DNA from: an uncultured Corynebacterium sp.
Lineage (GTDB): Bacteria; Actinomycetota; Actinomycetes; Mycobacteriales; Mycobacteriaceae
DNA: 64,000 nucleotides
Assembly: GCF_946998835.1 (NCBI RefSeq)
Contig: NZ_CAMQAZ010000012.1
Location: 1-64,000 of the forward strand
Direction: 5' to 3'
Shown: positions 16,114-24,934 of the stretch, in pieces
Layout: every line of letters begins with the position of its first letter
Position numbering within the stretch: position 1 is the first letter of the stretch
The notes under the pieces: model-generated
What the model saw: the letters and a program-made list of their open reading frames with translations, nothing else
What the model was told of the DNA's origin: nothing
Database searches by the model: none
Translations under genes and position numbers: made by a program

Positions 16114-18450
16114 ATGAGCGAGCAGAACACTGACGACATGCTGTTGGTTGCCATTGATGGCCCCTCCGGCACTGGCAAGTCGACTGTCTCCCGGATGGTC
16201 GCAACCGAGCTGGGTGCAAAGTACCTGGACACCGGCGCAATGTACCGCGTGGCCACCCTGTGGGTGCTGCGCCAGGGCATCGACCCGACCGATGAGGAAG
16301 CCGTGGCCAAGGCGACGGCCGCGCTGCCGCTGGAAGTCTCCGATGACCCGAATTCCACTGCGGTCCTCCTCGACGGCGAGGATGTCTCTGGCGAGATCCG
16401 CGGCCCGGAGGTGACCCGCAACGTGTCGGCTGTCTCCGCGATTCCGGCCGTGCGTACCAACCTGGTCGCGCTCCAGCGCTCGCTGGCCGCATCGGCGGTG
16501 CGCTGCGTGGTGGAGGGCCGCGACATCGGCACGGTGGTGCTCCCGGATGTCCCGGCGAAGATTTTCATGACCGCCTCCGCTGAGGTGCGCGCCCGCCGCC
16601 GCTACGATCAGGACATTGCTGCTGGTCGTGAGGCTGACTACGACACTGTGCTTGCCGACGTCATCCGCCGCGACGAACTCGACAGCAACCGTGCGACCTC
16701 TCCGCTGAAGCCAGCCGAGGATGCGTTCATTCTGGACACCTCCGAGATGGACATCGACGAGGTCGTGGAAAACGTCCTCGATGTCGTGGAGGCCGGCTAC
16801 CCGGGGTCCACCATGGACTGGGACGAGGTCGACAACGAAGAGTTCGAGGGCTCCTACGAGAACTCCAAAGACTACGAAGACGCTGACGGCGCCGAAGACT
16901 CCGAGGACGACACCGCCGGACACCTGGTCGCAAACGTGGAGACCAAAAACGCGCCGGGCACAGCCAGCAGCCACACCAGCGCAGACGAGTTCATCGACCG
17001 CACGATTGCCGACCACGAGACGATCATCTCCGAGGCCATCGAGCGCGCCGAAACCGGCCAGATTGACGATGATGCCGACTGGGAAGAGCTGGAAAACGCC
17101 TTCGCAGCACTTGGTGTAAACGACGAAGAGGAAGAAGCCCTTCCGACCGTGGCCATTGTGGGACGACCGAATGTAGGTAAGTCCACCATGGTTAACAGGT
17201 TCATTGGCCGTCGTGAAGCAGTTGTCGAAGACTTCCCGGGCGTGACCCGTGACCGCATCTCCTACCTGGGAGAATGGGGCGGACGTCGCTTCTGGGTGCA
17301 GGACACCGGCGGCTGGGATCCGGATGCGAAGGGTATGCACGCGGCGATTGCTCGTCAGGCGGAGACCGCCATGGAGACCGCCGATGTGATTGTCATGGTC
17401 GTCGACACCACCGTCGGAATCACCGCCACGGAAGAGGTCATGGCCCGCCGCCTGCAGCGCGCAGAGCAGCCGGTTATTCTCGCCGCCAACAAGTTTGAGT
17501 CGGATTCGCAGCTTGGCGACGTCGCGGAGTTCTGGGCCCTCGGGCTCGGCGAGCCGCACCCAACCTCGGCCCTCCACGGCCGAGGCAATGCCGATGTGAT
17601 GGACGAAGTCGTGGCCGCCTTCCCGGAGGTGCCGCGTGCGAAGTCGCTGCCGACCGGGCCGCGTCGCGTGGCGCTGGTGGGCAAGCCGAATGTGGGCAAG
17701 TCCTCGCTGCTGAACAAGCTCTCCGGTGAAGACCGCGCAGTGGTCAGCGACGTGGCTGGTACCACGGTTGACCCGGTGGACTCGCTGGTGCAGATGGACG
17801 AGGCGCTGTGGCGTTTCGTGGATACCGCAGGTATCCGCAAGAAGACCAAGACCGCCAAGGGCCACGAGTTCTACGCTTCGCTGCGTACCCGTTCAACCAT
17901 CGATAACGCCGAAGTCGTGATTTTCCTGGTTGATGCCTCCGAGCAGATTACAGAGCAGGATCAGCGCGTGCTGCGCATGATTCTCGACTCCGGTCGTGCA
18001 CTCGTGGTGGCCTACAACAAGTGGGACCTCATGGATGAGGACCGCCGCGATCTTCTCGAACGCGAGATTGAAGAACAGCTTTCGCACGTGCCGTGGGCCC
18101 GTCGTGTGAACATCTCCGCTAAGACCGGCCGTGCTGTGCAGAAGCTGGAGCCGGCAATGCTGGAGGCTGTGGAGTCGTGGGATAAGCGCATCTCCACCGG
18201 TCGCCTGAACACCTGGCTGCGCGCGATCATGCAGCAGAACCCACCACCACTGCGTGGTGGTCGCCAGCCGCGCGTGCTGTTCGCCACCCAGGCATCCTCG
18301 CGCCCGCCGGTGATTGTGCTGTTCACGACCGGCTTCCTGGAGCACGGCTACCGTCGCTTCCTGGAGCGCAAGCTGCGTGAAGAATTCGGTTTCGAGGGCT
18401 CGCCGGTGCGCATCGCGGTGCGTGTCCGCGAGAAGAAGAAGCGTCGCTAG
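16114..18450 (+). CDS. cytidylate kinase - GTPase Der fusion
   Basis: A 778-residue bifunctional protein. Residues about 8-229 are cytidylate kinase (P-loop IDGPSGTGKST, CVVEGRDIGTVV), phosphorylating CMP/dCMP. Residues about 230-342 are a strongly acidic linker (Asp/Glu-rich, low complexity). Residues about 343-778 are the double GTPase Der/EngA (GRPNVGKS and GKPNVGKS, two DTGG/DTAG switch II motifs, a C-terminal KH-like domain), a 50S ribosome assembly factor. ATG 16114 has a strong AAGGAG 5 bases upstream; an in-frame ATG at 16048, right after the rluB stop, is possible. The fusion occurs in several actinobacteria but is split in others. Confidence 0.93.
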   Translation: MSEQNTDDMLLVAIDGPSGTGKSTVSRMVATELGAKYLDTGAMYRVATLWVLRQGIDPTDEEAVAKATAALPLEVSDDPNSTAVLLDGEDVSGEIRGPEVTRNVSAVSAIPAVRTNLVALQRSLAASAVRCVVEGRDIGTVVLPDVPAKIFMTASAEVRARRRYDQDIAAGREADYDTVLADVIRRDELDSNRATSPLKPAEDAFILDTSEMDIDEVVENVLDVVEAGYPGSTMDWDEVDNEEFEGSYENSKDYEDADGAEDSEDDTAGHLVANVETKNAPGTASSHTSADEFIDRTIADHETIISEAIERAETGQIDDDADWEELENAFAALGVNDEEEEALPTVAIVGRPNVGKSTMVNRFIGRREAVVEDFPGVTRDRISYLGEWGGRRFWVQDTGGWDPDAKGMHAAIARQAETAMETADVIVMVVDTTVGITATEEVMARRLQRAEQPVILAANKFESDSQLGDVAEFWALGLGEPHPTSALHGRGNADVMDEVVAAFPEVPRAKSLPTGPRRVALVGKPNVGKSSLLNKLSGEDRAVVSDVAGTTVDPVDSLVQMDEALWRFVDTAGIRKKTKTAKGHEFYASLRTRSTIDNAEVVIFLVDASEQITEQDQRVLRMILDSGRALVVAYNKWDLMDEDRRDLLEREIEEQLSHVPWARRVNISAKTGRAVQKLEPAMLEAVESWDKRISTGRLNTWLRAIMQQNPPPLRGGRQPRVLFATQASSRPPVIVLFTTGFLEHGYRRFLERKLREEFGFEGSPVRIAVRVREKKKRR

Positions 18451-18482
18451 ACACTCCTAGCTGCGCTAGTTGCGCAAGTTGA

Positions 18483-18502
18483 GCCGAGAAAAGCCGAGAA
18501 AA
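18483..18502. repeat. 10-bp tandem duplication before the cmk-der terminator
   Basis: GCCGAGAAAA occurs twice in direct succession, ending at the base of the terminator stem. Confidence 0.8.
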
Positions 18503-18541
18503 GCCCAAAATGTGATTTAGCAGATTGCATTTTGGGCTTTT
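18499..18541 (+). terminator. rho-independent terminator after cmk-der
   Basis: A perfect 14-bp inverted repeat (AAAAGCCCAAAATG at 18499-18512, complement at 18528-18541) with a 15-base loop and flanking A and T runs. It can work on both strands. Confidence 0.9.
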
Positions 18542-18589
18542 CGTTGGCAATTTGGAGTCTTAAGAAATTAGCGATAAGGAGAACTGACT

Positions 18590-19627
18590 ATGGTCAGGCG
18601 CGGCGATAACCGGGACGGTGCTCAGCACGACGGTCGGGACAATAGCTATGGGCGCGAACCTTTTAGCCCTTATGGTGACGACTCCGCTACTCACTACATT
18701 CCACGCGATGGCGGGCGACGTGACGGCCGTGGCTACAACCCAGATAGCGACTTCGCGGGTGAGCAGCCGACCGAGTACTTCGGCAACGATGCCTCCGAGA
18801 CGCAGTACCTACAGCGCGACAACCAAACACGATTCGATGACTCGCGTGGTACAGGTGCTGGCCCGGGTAACGAGACTGCTTATGGGCTTGGCTATGGCTC
18901 CGGCTATGGCTATGGATCTGGCCAGGGCAGTGGCGCGCAGGGAAGTGGCCAGTACTGGGCACCGCTTTCGGAGGAAGAGCGAGGCTATGGTCAGGCCGGC
19001 CAGCAACCATACCAAGGTCAGCAGTACGCTGCCGGCGCAGGTGGTTACGGCGCAGGCGGTTACGACGACCCGAACAACTTTGACAACCGAAGCAGCGACA
19101 ACCGCAACACTGATGACTCTAAGAAGGGCTGGGGCAAGTCCGTGGCCATTGTGGCCATCGCTGCGATTGTTGCCGTCGTCGCGCTGGTAGCCCTGGTCCT
19201 TTCCTTCAACTCGGGCACCAAGGACGATGCGGGGGAACAGACGCAGGAGACGTCGTCAAGCCCGACGACTACGACGGACGAGACGACGACCAGTCCGTTG
19301 GAGAGCATTGATCCGTCCGGCACGGTCGATGATGCGCGGCAGCGTCTGGAGAAGGAACTGGAAAACCTGCGCCAAACGCCACCGCCGATTCCGGGACCAG
19401 GCCAGGGTGGCGATACGCCAACTATCCCGGACAATGTTGTGGGCAAGAGCCCGGCTGCCGTTGAAATTGAGCTGCGCACGAGCGGCTACCAGAACATCAC
19501 CGTCGTCGATGCTGAGGGTAACCAGACCAGCTCAGTGGCCGCGCTGTTGGGCAAGGTCGCCTCGATTGACCCGCCGGAGGGACAAGAGGCTGATACCTCC
19601 ACTCCTGTGACTATCTACCTGCAGTAA
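18590..19627 (+). CDS. Gly/Tyr-rich membrane protein with one extracellular PASTA domain
   Basis: A 345-residue single-pass membrane protein. Residues 1-180 are hydrophilic, rich in Gly, Tyr, Asp and Gln, and carry three T-x-Y motifs (THY 34-36, TEY 61-63, TQY 71-73). TM segment is about 185-205. A Ser/Thr-rich stalk follows, and a PASTA domain ends the protein (about 277-345, starting PTIPDNVVGKSPAAVEIEL). PASTA domains bind peptidoglycan or muropeptides and are best known from PknB-type kinases. There is no kinase domain here. The N-terminal threonines could be phospho-sites for cytoplasmic kinases or FHA partners, an inference. The gene follows the cmk-der terminator and has GATAAGGAGAA before the ATG. 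Confidence 0.8.
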   Translation: MVRRGDNRDGAQHDGRDNSYGREPFSPYGDDSATHYIPRDGGRRDGRGYNPDSDFAGEQPTEYFGNDASETQYLQRDNQTRFDDSRGTGAGPGNETAYGLGYGSGYGYGSGQGSGAQGSGQYWAPLSEEERGYGQAGQQPYQGQQYAAGAGGYGAGGYDDPNNFDNRSSDNRNTDDSKKGWGKSVAIVAIAAIVAVVALVALVLSFNSGTKDDAGEQTQETSSSPTTTTDETTTSPLESIDPSGTVDDARQRLEKELENLRQTPPPIPGPGQGGDTPTIPDNVVGKSPAAVEIELRTSGYQNITVVDAEGNQTSSVAALLGKVASIDPPEGQEADTSTPVTIYLQ

Positions 19628-19713
19628 CGCGGCAGGCGGGGCGGAGGCCTGGGGCGATTTCCGCCTTCAAACACCAATGGTGTAACCTATAGCTCGTTGC
19701 ACTTTGGTGCACG

Positions 19714-19787
19714 CGGGCTGTAGCGCAGCTTGGTAGCGCACCTCACTGGGGGTGAGGGGGTCGTCGGTTCAAATCCGGTCAGCCCGA
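19714..19787 (+). tRNA. tRNA-Pro (anticodon GGG)
   Basis: A full cloverleaf can be drawn. The acceptor pairs CGGGCTG with CAGCCCG, and the D stem is GCGC/GCGC. The anticodon stem CCTCA/TGAGG has loop CTGGGGG (anticodon at 19748-19750). The T arm is GTCGG-TTCAAAT-CCGGT. The CCA end is not encoded. It reads CCC (and possibly CCU) proline codons. Confidence 0.95.
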
Positions 19788-19797
19788 CAACAAAAGT

Positions 19798-19835
19798 AGC
19801 CGCCGTCTTCTGGGAATTCCCGGGAGGCGGCGGTT
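19798..19835. terminator. hairpin terminator between tRNA-Pro and rraA
   Basis: A 17-bp stem with G-T pairs (19798-19814 with 19819-19835) and a 4-base AATT loop. It sits 10 bases after the tRNA and 22 bases before the end of the convergent rraA gene, so it can serve both. Confidence 0.7.
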
Positions 19836-19857
19836 GTGTCTACGGTGTATTTTGCCG

Positions 19858-20331
19858 TTAGCGCACGACGATGCCGTCGGAGTCAGCGTAGAGGGTCTCG
19901 CCTGGCACGAAGTCAATGCCACCGAAGGAGACAACGACATCGCGCTCGCCCTCACCGGTCTTGGTGGACTTGCGCGGGTTGGTACCCAGAGCCTTGCAGC
20001 CGAAGTCCATCTCTCCAATCAGCTTGGAGTCGCGGATCGCGCCGTTGACGACCACGCCAGCCCAGCCATTGTCCTTGCCGAGCCCCGCAATAACGTCACC
20101 GACCAGCGCAGTGTGGACGGAAGCGTCACCATCGATGACGAGCACGCCGCCCTCAGACGGCTCGGAGAGAACCTTCTTCAGCAGTGCGTTGTCCTGGAAG
20201 CACTTGACCGTGGAGATCGTGCCGCAGAACTCCAGGCGACCGCCGAGGTTGCGCATCTGCGTATCGCAGGAACGCACGTCCGGGCCGATTTCGTCTACCA
20301 AGTCAGCAGTGGGGATGAATTCGATTGCCAT
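19858..20331 (-). CDS. rraA: RraA family protein (ribonuclease E regulator / HMG aldolase fold)
   Basis: A 157-residue RraA-like protein. Conserved features are FIPTADLVDE at the start, VLVIDGDASVHTALVGDVIA with the substrate-binding Asp, and GAIRDSKLIGEMDFG followed by ALGTNPRKS (R-D and T-x-P signature). The family includes RraA, an inhibitor of RNase E in E. coli, and 4-hydroxy-4-methyl-2-oxoglutarate aldolases. Bacterial members outside Proteobacteria often have aldolase activity, so the regulator name is by family only. It converges on tRNA-Pro. Confidence 0.85.
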   Translation of the reverse strand: MAIEFIPTADLVDEIGPDVRSCDTQMRNLGGRLEFCGTISTVKCFQDNALLKKVLSEPSEGGVLVIDGDASVHTALVGDVIAGLGKDNGWAGVVVNGAIRDSKLIGEMDFGCKALGTNPRKSTKTGEGERDVVVSFGGIDFVPGETLYADSDGIVVR

Positions 20332-20534
20332 AGGGATTTAAATCCTTCCGAAGGTTCTCAAAAGAAAATGCTCACAACAAGTGTTAACACCATTGTTTCA
20401 AACTCAAGATGTGACTAAAGACATATGGTGCAAATTCGCTGGCAGCGATTGGTGCTCCGCAGGCCGGTCCAGATTGATTACTCTGGTGAGTCAGAACGCG
20501 CCGACAACCACACGTGCGCAGGAAAGGGGAGAAG

Positions 20535-22814
20535 ATGGCTGGGTTTAATTGGTTTTGGAAGGCTCTCGGCGGCAAGCAGGGGCGCAACCAAAAACGCAGC
20601 GTAGGGCTGGTGGCACGCGCCGCTGAGCTGGAACCGCAGGTACAAGCGCTTTCCGACGCCGACCTCGCCGACTTCGCCCGCCAACACGCAACTGATGCCC
20701 CGGAGCTTTTAGCCGCGCTCCGCGAAGTCTCCCAGCGCACCCTGTCCATGCGCCCTTTCGATGTGCAGCTCCAAGGCGCACTGGCGCTCATGGAGGGTGA
20801 CGTCATCCAGATGGCCACCGGTGAGGGCAAGACTCTCTCAGGTGCCCTGGCCGCAGCCGGGTTCGCCCTGCGCGACCACCGCGTGCACTCCGTGACCGTC
20901 AATGACTACCTCGCAGGCCGCGACGCGCAGTGGATGCAACCGCTGTTCGGGTTCCTTGGACTCTCGGTAGCGGCTATTTCTCCGCAGGATGGTCCGGGGG
21001 AGCGTCGTAAAGCATATGCGGCGGACATCGTCTACGCCGCTGTCAACGAGCTCGGCTTCGATGTCCTGCGCGACCGCTGTGCACCGACCATCGAAGAGCG
21101 CGTGCAGTCGCCAGCTGACGTCGCCATCATTGACGAGGCCGACTCCGTGTTGGTCGATGAAGCGCTGGTCCCACTCGTGCTCGCCGGCAATGAGCCTGGC
21201 GCCGCACCGACCGGACAGATCACCGACGTGGTGCGCCGCCTGCAACTCGGCGACGACTACACCGTGGACGAAGGCCGCCGCAATGTCTTCCTCACCGACA
21301 CTGGTGCCGCACGCGTCGAAAGGCTGCTCGGCATCCCCTCGCTGTACGACGCCGAACACGTCGGCACCACCCTGGTGCAAGTCAATGTCGCACTGCACGC
21401 CCACGAACTGCTGCAGCGCGATGTCGACTACATCGTGCGCGACGGCAAGGTACAGCTGATTGATGCCTCACGTGGGCGAGTGGCGGAACTGCAGCGCTGG
21501 CCGGACGGTCTGCAGGCGGCGGTGGAAGCCAAGGAGGGCCTGCAAGTCTCCGAGGGCGGCCGCATCCTGGACTCCATGACCATCCAGCAACTCATCGGCC
21601 GCTACGACATCACCTGCGGCATGACCGGCACCGCTACCTCCGCAGGTGACCAGTTCCGCGAGTTCTACGGGCTCCACGTCTCCGTCATCGAGCCCAACGT
21701 CCCGTGCATCCGCGACGACGAGCCCGACCGCATCTATGCCACCTCCGACGACGCATTCGCCGCGCTTGTCGACGAGGTCGTGGAACTCAATGGCACAGGT
21801 CGACCAATACTCGTAGGCACCCGTGACGTGGCCGAATCGGAACGTTTGGCCGATGCGCTGGTTCTGCGCGGCATCGAATCCTCGGTGCTCAATGCGAAGA
21901 ACGACGAGCTGGAGGCCGAAGTAATTGCCGATGCCGGCGATATTGGCTGCGTTACTGTGTCTACCCAGATGGCCGGACGCGGTACCGACATCCGCCTCGG
22001 CGGAGCAGATGAATCCAACCGCGATGCCGTGGTTGAGCGTGGTGGACTCTGCGTCATTGGCCTGGGCAAGCATCGCACTGACAGGCTGGACAACCAGCTG
22101 CGTGGCCGCGCCGGGCGCCAGGGCGATCCGGGCTCCTCGGTGTTCTTTGTCTCCCTGGATGATCCGGTGATTTCCGAGGGCGCTGCCGGCGAGACGCTGA
22201 GCGTGATGCCCGAGGAGGATGGCCGGGTGCGCGATAAGAGGGCCTACCAGTTCATCGATCGCGCGCAGCGAGTAACTGAGGCGACCATGCTGTCGATTCA
22301 TGCGACGACCTGGAAGTACAACAAGCTGATCGGCGACCAGCGCGAGATTCTGGATGAGCGCCGCGAGAAGCTGCTGACTACCGCCGCTGCCTGGGAAGAA
22401 CTTTCCAAGCAGGCATCAGCGCGGGCGAAGGAAGTCGAAGCCGCAGTCGGGCGCGAGGTCGCCGAGGAGGCTGCCCGAGAAATTATGCTGAGCCACTTGG
22501 ACCGCGGGTGGTCGGACCACCTGGCGGATCTGGATGACCTGCGAGAGTCGATTCACCTGCGCGCGCTGGCTAAGGAAAGCCCGATTGATGAATTCCACCG
22601 CGCCGCCATCGGTGCCTTCAAGAATCTGGTGAACAATGCGGTTACCGAGTCGGTACAGACCTTCCAGGAGGTCGAAATTGACAGTGACGGTGCGCACTTG
22701 GAGGACACGGGACTTGCTCGCCCGAGCTCGACGTGGACTTACATGGTTAACGACAACCCGTTGAGCAATGGTGGCGGCTCCGTCGTCGGCTCGATCGCGG
22801 CGATGTTTAAGTAA
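20535..22814 (+). CDS. secA2: accessory preprotein translocase ATPase SecA2
   Basis: A 759-residue SecA homologue. Walker A is MATGEGKT, the DEAD-type box is IDEADSVLVDE, and motif QMAGRGTDIRLGG and the GRAGRQGDPGSSVFF arginine-finger region are present. It lacks the C-terminal zinc-binding tail of housekeeping SecA and is about 90-190 residues shorter, as in actinobacterial SecA2, which exports a small set of proteins. ATG 20535 has GGAAAGGGGAG upstream; an in-frame GTG at 20514 is less likely. The last codons lie in a 13-bp tandem duplication. Confidence 0.92.
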   Translation: MAGFNWFWKALGGKQGRNQKRSVGLVARAAELEPQVQALSDADLADFARQHATDAPELLAALREVSQRTLSMRPFDVQLQGALALMEGDVIQMATGEGKTLSGALAAAGFALRDHRVHSVTVNDYLAGRDAQWMQPLFGFLGLSVAAISPQDGPGERRKAYAADIVYAAVNELGFDVLRDRCAPTIEERVQSPADVAIIDEADSVLVDEALVPLVLAGNEPGAAPTGQITDVVRRLQLGDDYTVDEGRRNVFLTDTGAARVERLLGIPSLYDAEHVGTTLVQVNVALHAHELLQRDVDYIVRDGKVQLIDASRGRVAELQRWPDGLQAAVEAKEGLQVSEGGRILDSMTIQQLIGRYDITCGMTGTATSAGDQFREFYGLHVSVIEPNVPCIRDDEPDRIYATSDDAFAALVDEVVELNGTGRPILVGTRDVAESERLADALVLRGIESSVLNAKNDELEAEVIADAGDIGCVTVSTQMAGRGTDIRLGGADESNRDAVVERGGLCVIGLGKHRTDRLDNQLRGRAGRQGDPGSSVFFVSLDDPVISEGAAGETLSVMPEEDGRVRDKRAYQFIDRAQRVTEATMLSIHATTWKYNKLIGDQREILDERREKLLTTAAAWEELSKQASARAKEVEAAVGREVAEEAAREIMLSHLDRGWSDHLADLDDLRESIHLRALAKESPIDEFHRAAIGAFKNLVNNAVTESVQTFQEVEIDSDGAHLEDTGLARPSSTWTYMVNDNPLSNGGGSVVGSIAAMFK

Positions 22815-22830
22815 ACGGTTTAAGTAAACG
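22805..22830. repeat. 13-bp tandem duplication across the secA2 stop
   Basis: GTTTAAGTAAACG occurs twice in direct succession; the secA2 TAA is inside the first copy. Confidence 0.88.
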
Positions 22831-23063
22831 ACAACCATCCGTTAGTAACAATCTGAAAATATTTTTCAGGTGATTGGCTTAGGTACACCCACGGAGAAAG
22901 GCCCCAAAGGTCGGTATTTACGCATATCAATCATGTTGTACACACCCCGCTGGTGAGTTGCGTCACGACAGAGTTGGGATTGGATAGCAACACGGAAGCG
23001 GTCGGGGCGCTATTATCTAAAAAGTAACGAGTAAATCGCCCAAGGTTATCCGGAGGGAAAGAT

Positions 23064-23489
23064 ATGACTAGCAATAGCGGCCAGCCAGAGGCATCGGTCG
23101 AGACCACCTCGGTCTTCCGTGCAGATTTGCTGAAGGAAATGGAGTCCAGCTCTAACACCGACTCCACGGTCTCCGGTGTTGAAGGACTTCCGGCAGGCTC
23201 GGCACTCCTGGTCGTCAAGCGGGGACCAAACGCAGGTTCGCGTTTCTTGCTCGATCAGGCAGTTACCACCGCTGGTCGTCACCCGGACAGCGACATCTTC
23301 CTCGATGATGTGACTGTCTCTCGTCGTCACGCAGAGTTCCGCAAGAACGGTGACTCCTACGAGGTTGTCGACGTGGGATCGCTGAACGGCACCTACGTTA
23401 ACCGCGAGCCGAAGAACTCCGCGGTTCTGGCTAATGGCGACGAGGTCCAGGTTGGTAAGTTCCGCCTCGTCTTCCTTATCGGTAACTAA
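23064..23489 (+). CDS. odhI: FHA-domain regulator OdhI (GarA homologue)
   Basis: A 141-residue protein nearly identical in layout to C. glutamicum OdhI and mycobacterial GarA. The N-terminal VETTSVFRADLLKEM carries the phospho-threonines T14 and T15 targeted by PknG/PknB-type kinases. The FHA domain (about 50-135) has the GRHPDSDI, SRRHAEF and GSLNGTYVN motifs. Unphosphorylated OdhI inhibits 2-oxoglutarate dehydrogenase; phosphorylation relieves this. GGAGGGAAAG precedes the ATG, a strong ribosome site. The FHA gene is followed by ftsR and the DUF151 gene as in C. glutamicum and M. tuberculosis (Rv1827-1829). Confidence 0.97.
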   Translation: MTSNSGQPEASVETTSVFRADLLKEMESSSNTDSTVSGVEGLPAGSALLVVKRGPNAGSRFLLDQAVTTAGRHPDSDIFLDDVTVSRRHAEFRKNGDSYEVVDVGSLNGTYVNREPKNSAVLANGDEVQVGKFRLVFLIGN

Positions 23490-23503
23490 TTCGGCATCGG
23501 TTA

Positions 23504-23522
23504 CTGTCGGCACCTGTCGGCA
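23504..23522. repeat. 10-bp-period duplication between odhI and ftsR
   Basis: CTGTCGGCA occurs at 23504-23512 and 23514-23522, shortly after the odhI stop. Confidence 0.7.
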
Positions 23523-23560
23523 TTAACCCCCTTATTTTTGTAAAGGCTCGGAAAAGACCA

Positions 23561-24319
23561 GTGGCAGCAGTACACAAATCAGCGGTTTCGCAGCCGGCTT
23601 CGTCGGGAAGCGGTGCGAAGCAGGCACGCTCGACGGGTAAGAAAAAGACCATCGGTGCTGTGCTGAAGGAAGTCAAGGTTGAGTTTCCTGATGTGACGCT
23701 GTCTAAGATTCGTTTCCTCGAGTCGGAGGGGCTGCTGTGCCCGTCGCGTAGCTCCTCGGGCTATCGCCGCTACAGCCAGGCGGACATCGACCGCCTGCGC
23801 TACATTCTGACTGTCCAGCGCGATAATTACTTGCCGCTGAAGGTCATCAAGGAACAGCTCGACGAAATCGATGCGGGCAATGCGGGCGGCGACGGTCTGG
23901 CTTCGGTCACCCCGCTGGTCACAGCAGATCAGTTCCGCGAAGCCGCGGTGGTGTCGCTGACGCAGGCCGAGCTGGCTGAGCGCACGGGTGCCAGCGAGAA
24001 GTTCATCACTGAATTGGTTCGCGTCGGTCTGATTACTCCCGACACGCTGAACATGTTCGATGGTGATGACCTGCTGATTACGGAAACGGCGGTCAAGCTT
24101 TCGGAGTTTGGGCTGGATGCCCGTCACCTCAAGACCGTGCGCACTGCTGCGGCTCGTGAGGCGGATCTGGTGTCGTTGGCGGCTAGCCCACTGAGTAAGT
24201 CACGGGCAGCTAGCGGCAAGCAGAAGGCTGTAGAGATGGGTCGTGAGATGACCGCGCTGATGGTCACGCTGCACGGCACTCTGGTCAAGCGTCAGGTGAA
24301 TAAGGACCTGGGGAAGTAG
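23561..24319 (+). CDS. ftsR: MerR-family regulator FtsR
   Basis: A 252-residue MerR-type regulator. A short Ala/Ser/Lys-rich N-terminus precedes the winged helix (LSKIRFLESEGLLCPSRSSS, YRRYSQADIDRLRYI) and a long effector or dimerisation region with a second HTH-like segment (LTQAELAERTGASEKFITEL). By position behind odhI it corresponds to C. glutamicum FtsR, which activates ftsZ, and to mycobacterial Rv1828. The start is GTG 23561. Its partner DUF151 gene follows 39 bp later. Confidence 0.88.
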   Translation: MAAVHKSAVSQPASSGSGAKQARSTGKKKTIGAVLKEVKVEFPDVTLSKIRFLESEGLLCPSRSSSGYRRYSQADIDRLRYILTVQRDNYLPLKVIKEQLDEIDAGNAGGDGLASVTPLVTADQFREAAVVSLTQAELAERTGASEKFITELVRVGLITPDTLNMFDGDDLLITETAVKLSEFGLDARHLKTVRTAAAREADLVSLAASPLSKSRAASGKQKAVEMGREMTALMVTLHGTLVKRQVNKDLGK

Positions 24320-24342
24320 CCTCGACTGTAGTCGCGGCTCGC

Positions 24343-24348
24343 TACAAT
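24343..24348 (+). promoter_or_regulatory. -10 box of a leaderless promoter for the DUF151 gene
   Basis: TACAAT lies 10 bases before the ATG at 24359, with no ribosome site between. This indicates transcription starting at or near the start codon. Confidence 0.5.
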
Positions 24349-24358
24349 TGACGCTGTT

Positions 24359-24934
24359 ATGGACGAAAAACTCGTAGAAGTCAAGTTTCTAGACTGGATG
24401 GCGCATCCTCCTGAGGATGACCCGGTACTCCTCCTGCACGCCGAAGAGACCAATCGGATTATCCCGATTTGGATTGATCTGGCGACGGCGACGGAGTACT
24501 CCGCCCGTGAGACCGGTGCTACGCAGCGCCGCCCGGGGATGCATGAGGTCTTCGTCGATACGCTGGATATGGTGGGGCAGAGCGCCCTGCGCGGTCAGAT
24601 TACGGGCGTGCACGAGGGTGTTTTCATCGCCAGTCTGGTCCTTGAAGGCGGTACAGAGATTGATATGCGCCCCTCCGACCTCATTCTTATCGCCAGTGAG
24701 CTAGAAGTCCCGCTGTATGTTGCGCGCGATGTGCTCGACGCCACGTCGGTATCGGCGCGCCTTGTCGCTACCAATGGCGGTTCGCTTGCCGACGACGCTG
24801 AGACCGACTCGGTCGAGGCATCGGTGGAGGAGTTCGCGGAATTCCTCGACAGCATTGACGCTGACTACTTTGCGGAACCACATGGTGATGCGGAGGAGAA
24901 TGGCCCGGATTCGGACTCCGATAACGACAGTTAA
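24359..24934 (+). CDS. bifunctional nuclease-domain protein (DUF151)
   Basis: A 191-residue DUF151 protein. The core has the family patterns VLLLHAEETNRIIPIWI, then a region with R-PGMHEVFVDTLDMVG, and the C-terminal RPSDLILIASELEVPLYVA. Relatives in plants and Thermotoga have been reported as RNase/DNase; the bacterial role is unsettled. The last 60 residues are acidic. The gene is part of the conserved odhI-ftsR-DUF151-merR block (Rv1827-1830). Confidence 0.85.
   Translation: MDEKLVEVKFLDWMAHPPEDDPVLLLHAEETNRIIPIWIDLATATEYSARETGATQRRPGMHEVFVDTLDMVGQSALRGQITGVHEGVFIASLVLEGGTEIDMRPSDLILIASELEVPLYVARDVLDATSVSARLVATNGGSLADDAETDSVEASVEEFAEFLDSIDADYFAEPHGDAEENGPDSDSDNDS

Noticed and set aside
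16054..17865. 603-codon open frame on the minus strand over cmk-der
   Set aside because: Antisense shadow; the plus strand encodes kinase and GTPase motifs throughout.
19714..19787. tRNA-Pro as an integration site
   Set aside because: No integrase and no repeat of the tRNA 3' end was found nearby.
22852..22870. AT-only hairpin after secA2 (CTGAAAA...TTTTCAG)
   Set aside because: A short stem without GC pairs at the base; too weak to call a terminator.
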